A stretch of 29,655 bases of DNA from Podaxis mareebaensis (Eukaryota; Basidiomycota; Agaricomycetes; Agaricales; Agaricaceae): assembly GCA_018524725.1 (NCBI GenBank), contig JAEUWP010000389.1, positions 1-29,655 on the forward strand, given 5' to 3'. Under the pieces are notes generated by a model. It was not told where the DNA came from. It saw only the letters and a list, made by a program, of their open reading frames with translations, and made no database searches. The stretch's first letter is position 1. Every line of letters starts with the position of its first letter. Shown piece by piece: positions 21,095-29,209 of the stretch. The translations under genes were made by a program, and so were the position numbers.

Positions 21095-21222
21095 CTCTTC
21101 CTTTTTTTTCTTTCTCTCTCTCTTTTTTTCTATCTCTAGTTTTGGCATTGGGATTGCTATTATGCACCTGTTTGTAGTAGCTTGTCTATTGCAATAAACT
21201 CAGATTTTTTTTTTAAAAAAAA
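21095..21222 (+). mobile_element. LINE-A 3' tail fragment (about 125 bp) ending in T10A8
   Basis: Only the end of a LINE-A 3' UTR: ggcattgggattgctattat, cacctgtttgtagtagcttg, AATAAA at 21193-21198. It closes with ten Ts then eight As (21205-21222) instead of a plain poly(A). The adjoining sequence at 21223 is the 3' UTR of a LINE-B on the other strand. No convincing target-site duplication is visible; gaccaaactctctt before it and gacaagctactccc after it are only loosely alike. Confidence 0.75.
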
Positions 21223-21319
21223 GACAAGCTACTCCCTGATCTAGTCCCCCTGTTTGCCTCCAAAGGCCCCCAGAAGCTAACCCCCTGGGGGACTTGAACC
21301 AGAACAATGGGTCAATTCC

Positions 21320-21334
21320 TAGTTAACTGCTACT
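21320..21334 (+). repeat. Target-site duplication of the ORF1-only element, left copy
   Basis: tagttaactgctact, identical to 23392-23406. The pre-insertion sequence survives once in LINE-B copy 2 near 26157-26171. Confidence 0.93.
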
Positions 21335-23391
21335 CACACCTTTCTTTTCCAGCAACCACTACCATCTCCCTCTGTAGTTGGTTGTTTGTAGTACTATGGG
21401 CTGTCATAAGAACAAATTCAAACTCCTTGACTTATCTGAGGTCCCCAAGACCCCTCAGCACCAATAACTAACCACTTTAAGCTGGTCAGACTTGTCATAC
21501 AAGCCTCTGCAACCTATGTTTGAAGAACCCACATCTTCAAACCCCCCTTCCTGACCAAGTTCAAGTGGCCAACATACACCTCACTACCTAGCTAGAGAGA
21601 TATTTGGAATGAGCACATTCTCCCCTTCCCCTTCATCCAGGCATGCTACTGGACATCTCCAGAGCAGGTCCTCCTCTGACATAGAGCTCAACCTCCCTGT
21701 CTCCCCTCCCTTCAAGCAGAAAACTCCTAAAGCTGCTCCCTCCACCCTCTCCTCTGACTCCACTCCTGACAAGGTCAACAATGATGAGGAGGAAACTGCC
21801 TCAGATATTCTCATGCAGCTGTCCCAAGCTATTAATGAAGCAGAGGACACATCCCCACCTCCTGATCCTCACCTATTCACTACTCTTTGTGACTTCATCT
21901 CAGTTTTGGAGTCCAAGAATCTATTCACCAACTACACCCCACCTTCAACCTGGCACATTCCCCCTCCCAACAGGCAGTATTACTGCTCTGCTCATTGAGG
22001 CATGCAAACCACATGCCCAACATGTGCCATTCCATGGAATAGCTGACTCAGCAATGGCAGACACTCAACCAGTGCCTGCCTCCCAACCCCCAACCCAGAT
22101 TCCAGTGCCTTTCCAGCCCCTTCCTGTGACTCCTGTCCCATGTGATAGGCCCAGACCTCCCTCACATGTTCCTCTGCCTCCATGAGACAGGCCCAGACCT
22201 CCCTTGCATGACATCAAGACCAGCCCCACTGGCCCTAACCCCTCCACTTGGCATAAGCCATATTTTGCCCCCCAGGGCCCCACCTGGCAGCAATTTTTTT
22301 TAGATGCCAGTGTTAGTGACTTAGCTAGTGCCTATGTCTCTCTCCAATCCCTAGTCATGTGCTTTAACCAAGTGTTCACCCAAGCCAAGTTGGCACTTGT
22401 TGTCAACTCAGGCTGCTTCTACTCTGGAGTCATTGCTTTCTCTACAAGTGGTGTCCCCTCCCAGGCAGATCTTGACACCCTATCTGCCTTGCTTCCTACT
22501 GCACTTGAAAGTGCCTCCATTACTCTCCCTGTGTCCTGATCTTTCATCAAGATCATGGACATCCCCTTCTTCTCAGCTGATGGGTTCTCACTCACTACTG
22601 ATCAAGCCAAGACTGAGGTTTCAGCCTCCTCTTCCTTCCCTGCTTCTGATGTGCATTATATATGCATTGTCTGCAATTCTGCCAGGTCTGACACTGCCAC
22701 TGTGTGGATCAACCTGGTTGACTCTCAACACAGCACCCTTGCTGCCTCCCTTATCAACAGGCACATCATGATAAATGGTATGTCCTGCCTCATCAAGGGT
22801 GCTTGAGCCCATACTGGCACACCCTAGTGTCAGCACTACTGGCACTGGGGTCATCCTTCAGATGCTTGTCAGGCCCATGCCCCCAAGTGTCCCTTATGTG
22901 CAGGACCTCATTCTAAGGCTTCCCACCACTCTATGGCCAGGTACTACCAAGGCAACCCCAAGGCAAAACCCCCTATCCCCCCCACTTCTGCAGGCAACCC
23001 CTGCCCTCATTCCCCTCAGTGTACCAACTGCTCTGGTGCCCATGCCTCCAATGACTGCTGGTGCCCCTACTGGCACCATCACTTTGACTGCAACTGGATC
23101 TGCAGGTGATACCAATGCAATGCTGACACCAAGAAAGCCCTCTCTGGGGGTTGTAAGGGTTGAAGTGTCACTATATGCTCACCTCTCCCAGTGCACCTTC
23201 ACCTGGCCATGGACTGCTTTGCTATAATCAGTTTGGTTTTCATTCATATTGTTTGGGGCACCTGTATCTTTGTTTCTGTTCTTTTCTGTTTCCTTCCTTT
23301 TCTTTTCTCTCCTACACAATGGGACTGCTATTGTGCACCCATTTGTATTAGTCTAGTACTAGTGCAATAAACTGTTGATTAAAAAAAAAAA
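21335..23391 (+). mobile_element. ORF1-only LINE derivative (half-a-LINE), about 2.06 kb, with poly(A) and 15-bp duplications
   Basis: The 5' end aligns with the LINE-A2 5' UTR (acacctttcttttccagcaa) and the 3' end with the LINE-A tail (gggactgctattgtgcaccc, AATAAA at 23366-23371, 11 As). Between them lies only ORF1; the ~3.9 kb ORF2 region is absent. ORF1 runs through its last zinc knuckle straight into the 3' UTR. It is diverged from LINE-A1/A2 ORF1, so this is a related lineage and not a deletion copy of either. It must have moved using another element's reverse transcriptase. No CpG was seen. Confidence 0.85.
21396..23163 (+). pseudogene. ORF1 of the half-LINE: Gag-like protein with RRM-like core and zinc knuckles (broken)
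   Basis: The ATG at 21396 begins MGCHKNKFKLLDLSEVPK. One frame, with TAA and TGA interruptions, continues to about 21990; a shift of one frame then carries on to TGA 23161. The N-terminal part is Pro/Ser-rich with an acidic segment (DEEETASDILMQLSQAINEA). At 22540 SFIKIMDIPFFSADGFSL parallels SFVKLTNLPYF of LINE-A. INLVDSQHSTLAASLINRHI parallels FDLWDSQSATRAKLLINH. The knuckles are CQHYWHWGHPSDAC (second Cys replaced by Tyr), CPLCAGPHSKASHH and CTNCSGAHASNDC. The last residues (ALSGGCKG) sit where LINE-A ORF1 ends. A ~48-bp tandem duplication lies at about 22143-22206 (gacaggcccagacctccct). Internal stops are mostly TGA. Confidence 0.75.
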
Positions 23392-23406
23392 TAGTTAACT
23401 GCTACT
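23392..23406 (+). repeat. Target-site duplication of the ORF1-only element, right copy
   Basis: Identical 15-base copy of 21320-21334 immediately after the poly(A). LINE-B sequence resumes here. Confidence 0.93.
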
Positions 23407-23579
23407 GGCAAAAGCTGGTAGACACCAAAGGCTGCAGTCAGATAGGCATTGATTTGCTGTAAAGGACTTGAGGGCTAAGCCCAGGGTCTATAACTGGACC
23501 AGGTTTGGCAGTTATCCAATACCTGAGAGATTGGTCCCAAAAGCAAATGCCTGGGTATTTGTTTTCAGGAACTTAATCA

Positions 23580-23960
23580 GGTCCCCCAAATAGATGGGGC
23601 CCCTAATGTAGTTCTTGAAGCATGTACATTGCTGCAAGATGTGATCATGTGTCTCAACTATGGCTGAGCCACATGGACAGGAGAATTCTTCTAGTGGGAA
23701 GAATTGGACCCTTTAAGATCTAATAGAGGCATGCCCAAGGACACACCTTGCAAACTGTGCTGATAAGGAAGGTGGTGTACCCTTGAGAAGTGAGAACCAC
23801 ATACTACTGGAGTGATACTTGGGGTGAAGTGGCTTCTTAGAGCCAAAGTCCAGAACACCAAGGAACTGGTGGCCCTTGTATTCTGGCTCCTGGAAGACAG
23901 CCTTCCATGTGTTGAGACAGGAGGTAACAACATTCTTAAGTTGTTGGTTGAGCAACTGAA
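23580..23960 (-). pseudogene. LINE-B ORF2, C-terminal region with Cys/His finger (copy 1)
   Basis: On the minus strand the frame reads LNTWKAVFQEPEYKGHQFLG, PLHPKYHSSSMWFSLL and ARCVLGHASIRS. After a TAA come RVQFFPLEEFSCPCGSAIVE and THDHILQQCTCFKNY. This parallels the LINE-A end (HAPIGTFRQRFFPGRYITS; CPCGEELETRDHIIHHC) but is a separate family. It then reads IYLGDLIKFLKTNTQAFAF. The upstream RT and RNase H are missing because the copy is 5'-truncated. This region of fungal LINE ORF2 is a conserved CPCG...ETRxHIL...C finger thought to contact nucleic acid. Confidence 0.7.
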
Positions 23961-23984
23961 CTACCTGTGTGCCTAGGACCACAG

Positions 23985-24719
23985 GCAGGAAAGCCCCAGT
24001 ATTTCTGTATAGTATAGCCAAGTCTGCCACAAAAATTGCATTTTGTGGATGAAGGAGAGGGCTGGGAGCATGTGAAAAAGGCTGTAGAGGAGGAGGGAAG
24101 GTCCTGAGCATGCCTGCAATGTTAGACATCCTCAGTAACAAAGGCCTGGTACACAGAAGCTGTCAAGTTTGTTAGGGAGGAGGAGTGAGGAAGTGAAGGA
24201 AGTGAATTCTTTGGATGGTAAGGCTCAAATTAGGGCCATAGAAGTGAGTTCTTCATCCAGTTGGTCAAGGGTAAAGGCTAGGGGATGAAGATCTTTTATT
24301 TTTCTCACAGTTTCTTCAACTCTGTTGATTAGGAATTGTAGGGACTCTTCCTCAAGCTTCTGGATGCTAAATAGGTCATTATAGGCATTGAATCTCATCC
24401 CCAGACACTTCTAGAGGTGCACAGACTACAGGGAGTTCTACATCTTTATAGGATCATTCTGAATGTTGTTGAAGTGGATTCTCTGGTCAGCCTCAACTAT
24501 GAGAAACAGCCAACCAGCTACCTTGTCTGCCTTAGCCTCCTAGGCATCTCTGGTCTGAACCTCAGCCTCTGAGGGGGTGGAGGCCATAATAGGGGTAGTG
24601 AGCTTGCCTGAAACCAATTTCCAAAGCCCTGCTGCTCTCAACCATGCTTCCATCTCTCTAGCCCATATTCCATAGTTGGTAGAGTTGAGTTTGGCAAAAT
24701 TTGGGCTTCCAGATGACAT
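23985..24719 (-). pseudogene. Ty1/Copia Gag polyprotein (broken)
   Basis: Minus-strand ATG at 24719 begins MSSGSPNFAKLNSTNYGIWA, followed by REMEAWLRAAGLWKLVSGK, the N-terminal signature of Copia-type Gag (F-x-KL-x-x-x-NY-x-x-W). A helical UBN2-like capsid region follows (VAGWLFLIVEADQRIHF; LIRALPSKEFTSFTSSLL). A CCHC knuckle near 24020 reads KCNFCGRLGYTIQKYWGFPA, with the His and last Cys both replaced by Tyr. In-frame stops follow RDA, NSL and EDV. Gag would form the particle that packages element RNA. Its right neighbour is a candidate LTR; its left end is cut by LINE-B copy 1. Protease, integrase and RT of this element are absent. Confidence 0.75.
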
Positions 24720-24776
24720 TGTAGTGAGTAGGAGAGAGATGAGAGTGAAGGAGAGAGTGTAGAAGAGAGATGAGAG
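24720..24776 (-). other. Copia leader, GA-rich on the plus strand
   Basis: Short leader between the candidate LTR and the Gag ATG, made of imperfect gagagatgagagtg repeats. No convincing tRNA-complementary primer-binding site was found, which weakens the LTR boundary call. Confidence 0.35.
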
Positions 24777-25130
24777 TGTTGAGAGTGAAAGGAATGAATG
24801 TAAGTGATGAAAATTGATGTTTAGGCTGTTATAGCTTGAGGCCCATAACCTGTAAAGAAAGGAGAGTGTAGGGGGACTGGAGATGGTCCTAACAGCAAAG
24901 AAATGAAATGATTTGATTAAGGGAGTGACCAGGAATTACTAAAACAAACTGTGGATGACTGTAAGAGACTAGGAAGAGTTTTGAGCAACTTGGGCTCACT
25001 TGTGGATGACTGTAAGAGACTGGAGTCTCTGACATCCACAGGCCTACTCTAAGTCTAACATATCACCTGACTATAGGGTCTATCTACTTCAGGACTGTGA
25101 GAGGATCAATCAATCACATCTAATCTAACA
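24777..25130 (-). repeat. Candidate Copia LTR (about 354 bp)
   Basis: On the minus strand it begins TGTTAGATTAG (25130) and ends CTCAACA (24777), with complementary TGTT/AACA termini, and lies just upstream of a Copia gag. Its outer edge (25130/25131) coincides with the point where an unrelated plus-strand Copia RT frame begins, as expected if this element inserted into that one. A 21-bp direct repeat (tgtggatgactgtaagagac plus t) occurs at 24950 and 25001. The second copy is half of a hairpin (25001-25040). No second LTR is visible. Confidence 0.45.
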
Positions 25131-25696
25131 CTCCTCAGCCTTCACCTATGGAGAGCTTGATGAGAAGATCTACATGAGACAGCCAGAAGGATATTACCAG
25201 GGAGGTCCAAATCATGTCTGTAGGCTCAAGAAGTCACTCTATGGCCTCAAACAAGCTGCTAGGCAGTGGAACAAGAAGCTTCACAGTGTCATGACCTCTA
25301 TGGGTTACTCCAGACTCTGCTCCAACAACTCTCTCTACATTTATTCTAAGGGAAATGTCAAGGTCATTGTCCCAGTCTTCATTGATGATATCACCCTTGT
25401 CTCAAAGGACCAGCCAGCCATGGACTCAGTAGTGAAGGAGCTCTCTAAGCACTTCAAACTATGAGATCTCAGAGCTACCAGCTGGTTATTAGCTGTAAAG
25501 GTGGATCAAGACATCCAGAATTGCACTATTTCACTTTCCCAGTCCCAGTACATCAAGGAATTGCTTGAATGGTTCAAAATGGATGATTGCAATGCTGTCA
25601 AGACCCCTCTATCACCTGGCCTTGAGCTCTCAGCTGATATCCCCACTCCTGAGGAGCAAGAAGAGACAAAATCCATTCCCTACCTCTCTGCTGTAG
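25131..25696 (+). pseudogene. Ty1/Copia reverse transcriptase fragment (broken)
   Basis: The plus-strand frame opens right at the LTR edge: SAFTYGELDEKIYMRQPEGY, then HVCRLKKSLYGLKQAARQWN, the hallmark of Copia RT (RVT_2). FIDDITLVSKD is the YxDD catalytic box with Phe-Ile-Asp-Asp. After a TGA at 25462 the same frame continues as SWLLAVKVDQDIQNCTISLS, QYIKELLEWFKMDDC and KTPLSPGLELS, the normal RT-to-RNase H connection. It stops at YLSAVG where a LINE-B tail begins. Integrase and RNase H are missing. It runs opposite to the Gag at 23985-24719, so the two belong to different elements. Confidence 0.85.
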
Positions 25697-25850
25697 GCTT
25701 TCTTTTTTTTTCAACAATTTGTTATGTGGGGCTCAATTGCAGCCCACACCTGCACATAGGGTTACTACATACAGGAAATCTATAATATGTACACTAGGCT
25801 GTTACACACTGACATGGTCATGCCTCTTGTAGGCTACCATGACCAGGGGA
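25697..25850 (-). mobile_element. Short LINE-B 3' tail (about 150 bp), minus strand
   Basis: Starts with a T-run (poly(A) on the minus strand) then caacaatttgttatgtgggg, and ends with ggctaccatgaccagg. The same landmarks in the same order occur at 25879-26030 (taacaatttatatactgggg; ggctaccaagtgcagg), which is the 3' end of LINE-B copy 2. I read it as a severely 5'-truncated LINE-B copy that interrupts the Copia RT after YLSAVG. tgtaggct occurs before and near its far end, but this does not act as a clean target-site duplication. Confidence 0.45.
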
Positions 25851-25878
25851 AATGCCAAGTTGAGATTGGCTTTGTGTC

Positions 25879-26716
25879 TTTTTTTTTTTGTTTAACAATT
25901 TATATACTGGGGCTTGGATGTAGCCTGGTTGTAATATACAACAAGTGTAGCTACTCTATGGTAAAATGATGCAAGGGATAAGCTCTCCATGGGCTGACAC
26001 ATGCTTGCCTCCCAAAGGCTACCAAGTGCAGGATGAGGGCAGTGTGCTAGTGCTGCCAGACAAGCTACTCCCTGATCTGGTTCCCCTGCCTGCCTCCAAT
26101 GGCCTCTGGGAGCCAATCCCCATGGGGACCTGCAATCAGAACAATGGGTCAATTCCTAGTTAACTGCTACTAGTAAAAGCCAGTAGACACCAAAGGCTGT
26201 AGTCAGATAGGCATTAATTCACTGTAAAGGACTCAAGGGCTAGGCCCAAGGTCCATAACTGGACTGGGTTTGACAGTCATCCAATACCCAAGGGGTTGGC
26301 CCTGAAAGCAAATACCTAAGCATTCATTTTCAGGAATTTAATCAGGTCTCCCAAATAGATAAGGTCCTTGATGTAGTCCTTGAAGCACATGCAGCACTGC
26401 AAGATGTGATTACATATCTCAACCATGGTCAAGCCACATGAATAGGGGAATTCCTCCTGTGGGAAGAATCAGACCCTGTATGACCTAATGGGGGCATGTC
26501 TGAGGACACACCTTGTGAAGTGTGCTGATAGTGAGGGCAGCACATCCTTGAGAAGCAAGAACCAGGTGCTACCAGAGTGGTACTTGGTCTGAAGTGGCTG
26601 CTTAGAGCTGGAGTCCAGGACCTCTAGGAACTGGTGACCCCTGTATTTCAGCTCCTGAAAGACAGCCTTCCAGGCATCAAGACAAGATGCAACAACCTTT
26701 TTTAGTTGTTAATTGA
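25879..26716 (-). mobile_element. LINE-B copy 2, minus strand, 5'-truncated
   Basis: The T-run at 25879-25890 is the reversed poly(A), followed by a 3' UTR and, from about 26310, the C-terminal coding part. The minus-strand reading reproduces copy 1 in degraded form (FFPQEEFPYSCGLTMVE; HILQCCMCFKDYI; IYLGDLIKFLKMN). Homology to copy 1 extends from 26059 to about 26716 and ends in a short T-rich stretch. The copy lacks the 2.07 kb present in copy 1 and so preserves the empty target site of the ORF1-only element near 26157-26171. Confidence 0.75.
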
Positions 26717-27527
26717 GAGATGTTATGTTCTGGATGTTTCCAGAGCTTTGGAGAGTGGACCCTTGGCCTCAGTGTATGTGCTGTGCCCCTCCAATACTGC
26801 ACAGGGTCCAATTCAGCCACTTGGAACTGTGATGGAGGATAACAGGAAATATAGACAATGCCAGAGAACAGAGAGGGGAGTGAGTCCTGAAGGGTTGGAC
26901 AAAGAACAGAAAGTCAGGAAAGGTAAACAAAGTCAATATTCTGATTGGAGAGTGAAGTACATAGTAGTTATGCTTAAGTATGCATTGGAAAGTGATATGG
27001 ATAATTAACTAAGAAACTGGAAGACAAAAGAAGCAAGTTTGTGGGTAAAGAACATTTGCATATTGGAACTACAAGTGGAAGAATGGAGAACACACAAAAA
27101 CACAAATCATAATATAAGGCATGGCAGAAAGTAAAGTGGACATCAGGGAATGAAGATAACAACTTCCAGGAGCACTGATAGATGTATGAATGAACACCAC
27201 ACATTGCATTGGTCATAATTGACTGCATGAGTGCATCTGCCCATTTGGACAATGGGACAGGGAATCCTGATGAGGGAACATGAGCAGAGGGAGTGGGAAA
27301 AGCATTGGACTTGATCAGAATTGGATCTTCAGATTTTCAGAAATGAGCACAGATTGTAAGCATGGAAATGGACACTTGATGTGGACTTAACAGTATTCCC
27401 CCCTTATGGCTGAGCCCTTGAGGCTGCAATGAGGAGCATGGAAAATCAATCAGCTGCCATCAGATAATAGATCTGAGCTGGGAACTTATTGGATTTCACA
27501 ACTCAACCCTTACCACCATCTTCCACA
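26717..27527. other. Unassigned A-rich sequence upstream of the Zn2Cys6 pseudogene
   Basis: I found no recognisable protein. It begins near a tgttatgttctgg and contains gagggaaca at about 27274, which could be LTR ends, but no partner copy exists in the window. The last ~100 bp before 27528 may be promoter and 5' UTR of the following gene. CpG-free. Confidence 0.35.
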
Positions 27528-28720
27528 ATGTCCCAAATCCCAATTGTCAATCTTTCCAAACTCAATGCCAATCTCCATCAACAAGTGCTTGCACAAATGG
27601 TGGAAAAGCAGGGAGCAGGGATAGATGATATAGAAGTTGAGGTTGGGGAAGGCAGGGATGCAAATAAGTGTCATTAGGCATCAGAAGGGAGTCAGGTGGC
27701 CACATGGGAGAAAGGGAAGAAGAAATAGAAGAGGGTAGTAGAGTCTGATGATGATGAAGATGAGGATGAGGATGCAGGTGAGCTGGCACTGAGTCAGCAT
27801 GTGATGAGGAGTTAGAGAGTAGTGCCAGTGGGTCCTATGATGTCTCATGTTGAGATCCCATTGATGAGGGCACAATTGGGCAATCAGGGGAAGGGTAGCA
27901 CAGAAGTAGGAGGGTTAATGCCAGCACCCTGTGTCTGATGCACAAATATGGGCATTGCATGTTGTGGGGTGCCAGGTAACTCTTGCTTTCCTTGCAAAGA
28001 TGCACATCAGGGTTGTTTGCTGAGTAGCAGGAGTACCCACAGGTCAAAAGTGCCAGAGAATATCATGACTGCAGGGACTGGAAAGATGAAGAAAAAGGTA
28101 TCTACAACTCCAGCCACATCCATTGCATCATCTTCTAGCATTGGAAGGGGTTCCTTCAGTAATCTGGTTGCAACCTCTTCTCCATCCCAAGTCCCATCTT
28201 CTAATCTGTCATGGGGAACACCTTCTATGTCATTAGCAATGACTACCTGGGTCCCACAAGCATCATCCATGCCAATTGCTATGACTCAGAGCTGTGAGTC
28301 TGAACCAGTGCAAGGTCTTTCAATTGTGAGTGGCACTCAACCCAGAAAACACATTACTAATCTGTGAACAGTCTCCTTTGTCCCTGAGGATGAAAATAAT
28401 GACCCAACAGATGAATTACCTTGGGTCTAAGTTGGACCAGCTGAAGGAAGAGATGGTAGAAAGTCAGTTGGCACACAGCTGCACTCAGGAAGTGATGGAT
28501 CAGTCAACCCTTGTGATAGAGAGATTGTCAGAAGCAATGCAGAACTTGCAGTAGACAGTGGAGCAGATGTCAGTGTGACAGGAGCAATTCATGAATCAGA
28601 ATACAGAGTTGAACAATGCATTGGCAGCAGCATTGGATTGGAATACACTCATGTTGCAGAATCTTGGTTCTGGGGGACATCAGGAGGATCCAGGGAGGTA
28701 TGGAGAGGGAACAACAAGGT
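27528..28720 (+). pseudogene. Zn2Cys6-type zinc cluster plus coiled-coil protein (broken)
   Basis: ATG at 27528 begins MSQIPIVNLSKLNANLHQQV. The same frame, crossed by TAG at about 27675, 27735 and 27810 and TGA at 27936, reaches TGA near 28365. An acidic run (ESDDDEDEDEDAGE) precedes a cysteine cluster at 27930-28016 with spacing C-x2-C-x6-C-x7-C-x2-C-x6-C, the pattern of the fungal binuclear zinc cluster. A Ser/Thr-rich stretch follows (SIASSSSIGRGSFSNLVATS). In another frame a heptad-like helix follows (LGSKLDQLKEEMVESQLAHS; LVIERLSEAMQNLQ; NQNTELNNALAAAL). The shape recalls TE-associated Cys-cluster/coiled-coil proteins in basidiomycetes rather than typical activators. The function is not known to me. 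Residue x2 of the first pair is a stop. Confidence 0.5.
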
Positions 28721-29209
28721 GGGTCCATAGGGACACTTGAGGGTGGTCACCCTGATCTGTTCCTCATGCACTATCTTGTACTTGTATTGCATCAGAAATG
28801 TTTTGCAAATTTTGAATGATATAAACAATTTTTTCTTGTCCAAGACTGAAAAGAATAAGTAAATGGAAAATAAAATGGAAAATCTAAAGAAAAAGTTGGA
28901 AGTTCAGCATGAAAAAGATAATGTGGAAAGAAGACCAGGCTTCATGGGATAAGCAGCATGGAAATCAGCTACAAGCTCTGCAGCATGCTCTAACTCCATT
29001 GCAGGTAGCCAAGAGGATTCTTCTTCCATATCCTCATAACCCAACTAGATCACCTTGTATAATAATTTGCAGGCTCTTTGACAATCAATCTTCAAATCAA
29101 TAATCCATGCAATTTCATCAGGTAGGGGATTGTCATATACTGTTTATGGGACATACAACTGGTTGTATGTGATAGGTACTATATGCTGTGTGAACATAGA
29201 ACTTAATAG
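28721..29209. other. Unassigned AT-rich sequence before the satellite
   Basis: No gene supported. Contains A-rich stretches and a short open run near 28909 without recognisable motif. It may be the tail of the preceding pseudogene. Confidence 0.4.

Larger units (their letters stand above)
21223..23955 (-). mobile_element. LINE-B copy 1, minus strand, 5'-truncated, interrupted by the ORF1-only element
   Basis: Sequence outside the insertion (21223-21334 and 23407-23955) aligns almost end to end with 26059-26716. The minus-strand reading gives the C-terminal part of a different LINE family, whose 3' end points left. Inside its 3' UTR sits the element at 21335-23391. On the right it abuts a Copia Gag remnant in the same orientation, so it probably inserted into that element. 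The poly(A) end is missing, replaced by the T10A8 junction at 21205-21222. Differences from copy 2 are mostly transitions, many of them TG in one copy against CA in the other. Confidence 0.75.

Noticed and set aside
24721..24795. GA-rich stretch as a separate microsatellite or polypurine tract
   Set aside because: Imperfect, lies in the Copia leader between candidate LTR and Gag start, so a polypurine tract (which precedes the 3' LTR) is not expected there.
25740..25935. tRNA-derived SINE: T-arm-like hairpins near the two T-runs
   Set aside because: The loops do not match a B box well and no A box was found at the expected distance; shared order of landmarks fits LINE-B 3' ends better.
26717..27282. 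LTR running from tgttatgttc to gagggaaca
   Set aside because: Only short complementary ends, no primer-binding site, no partner LTR, and the gene downstream is not a Gag.
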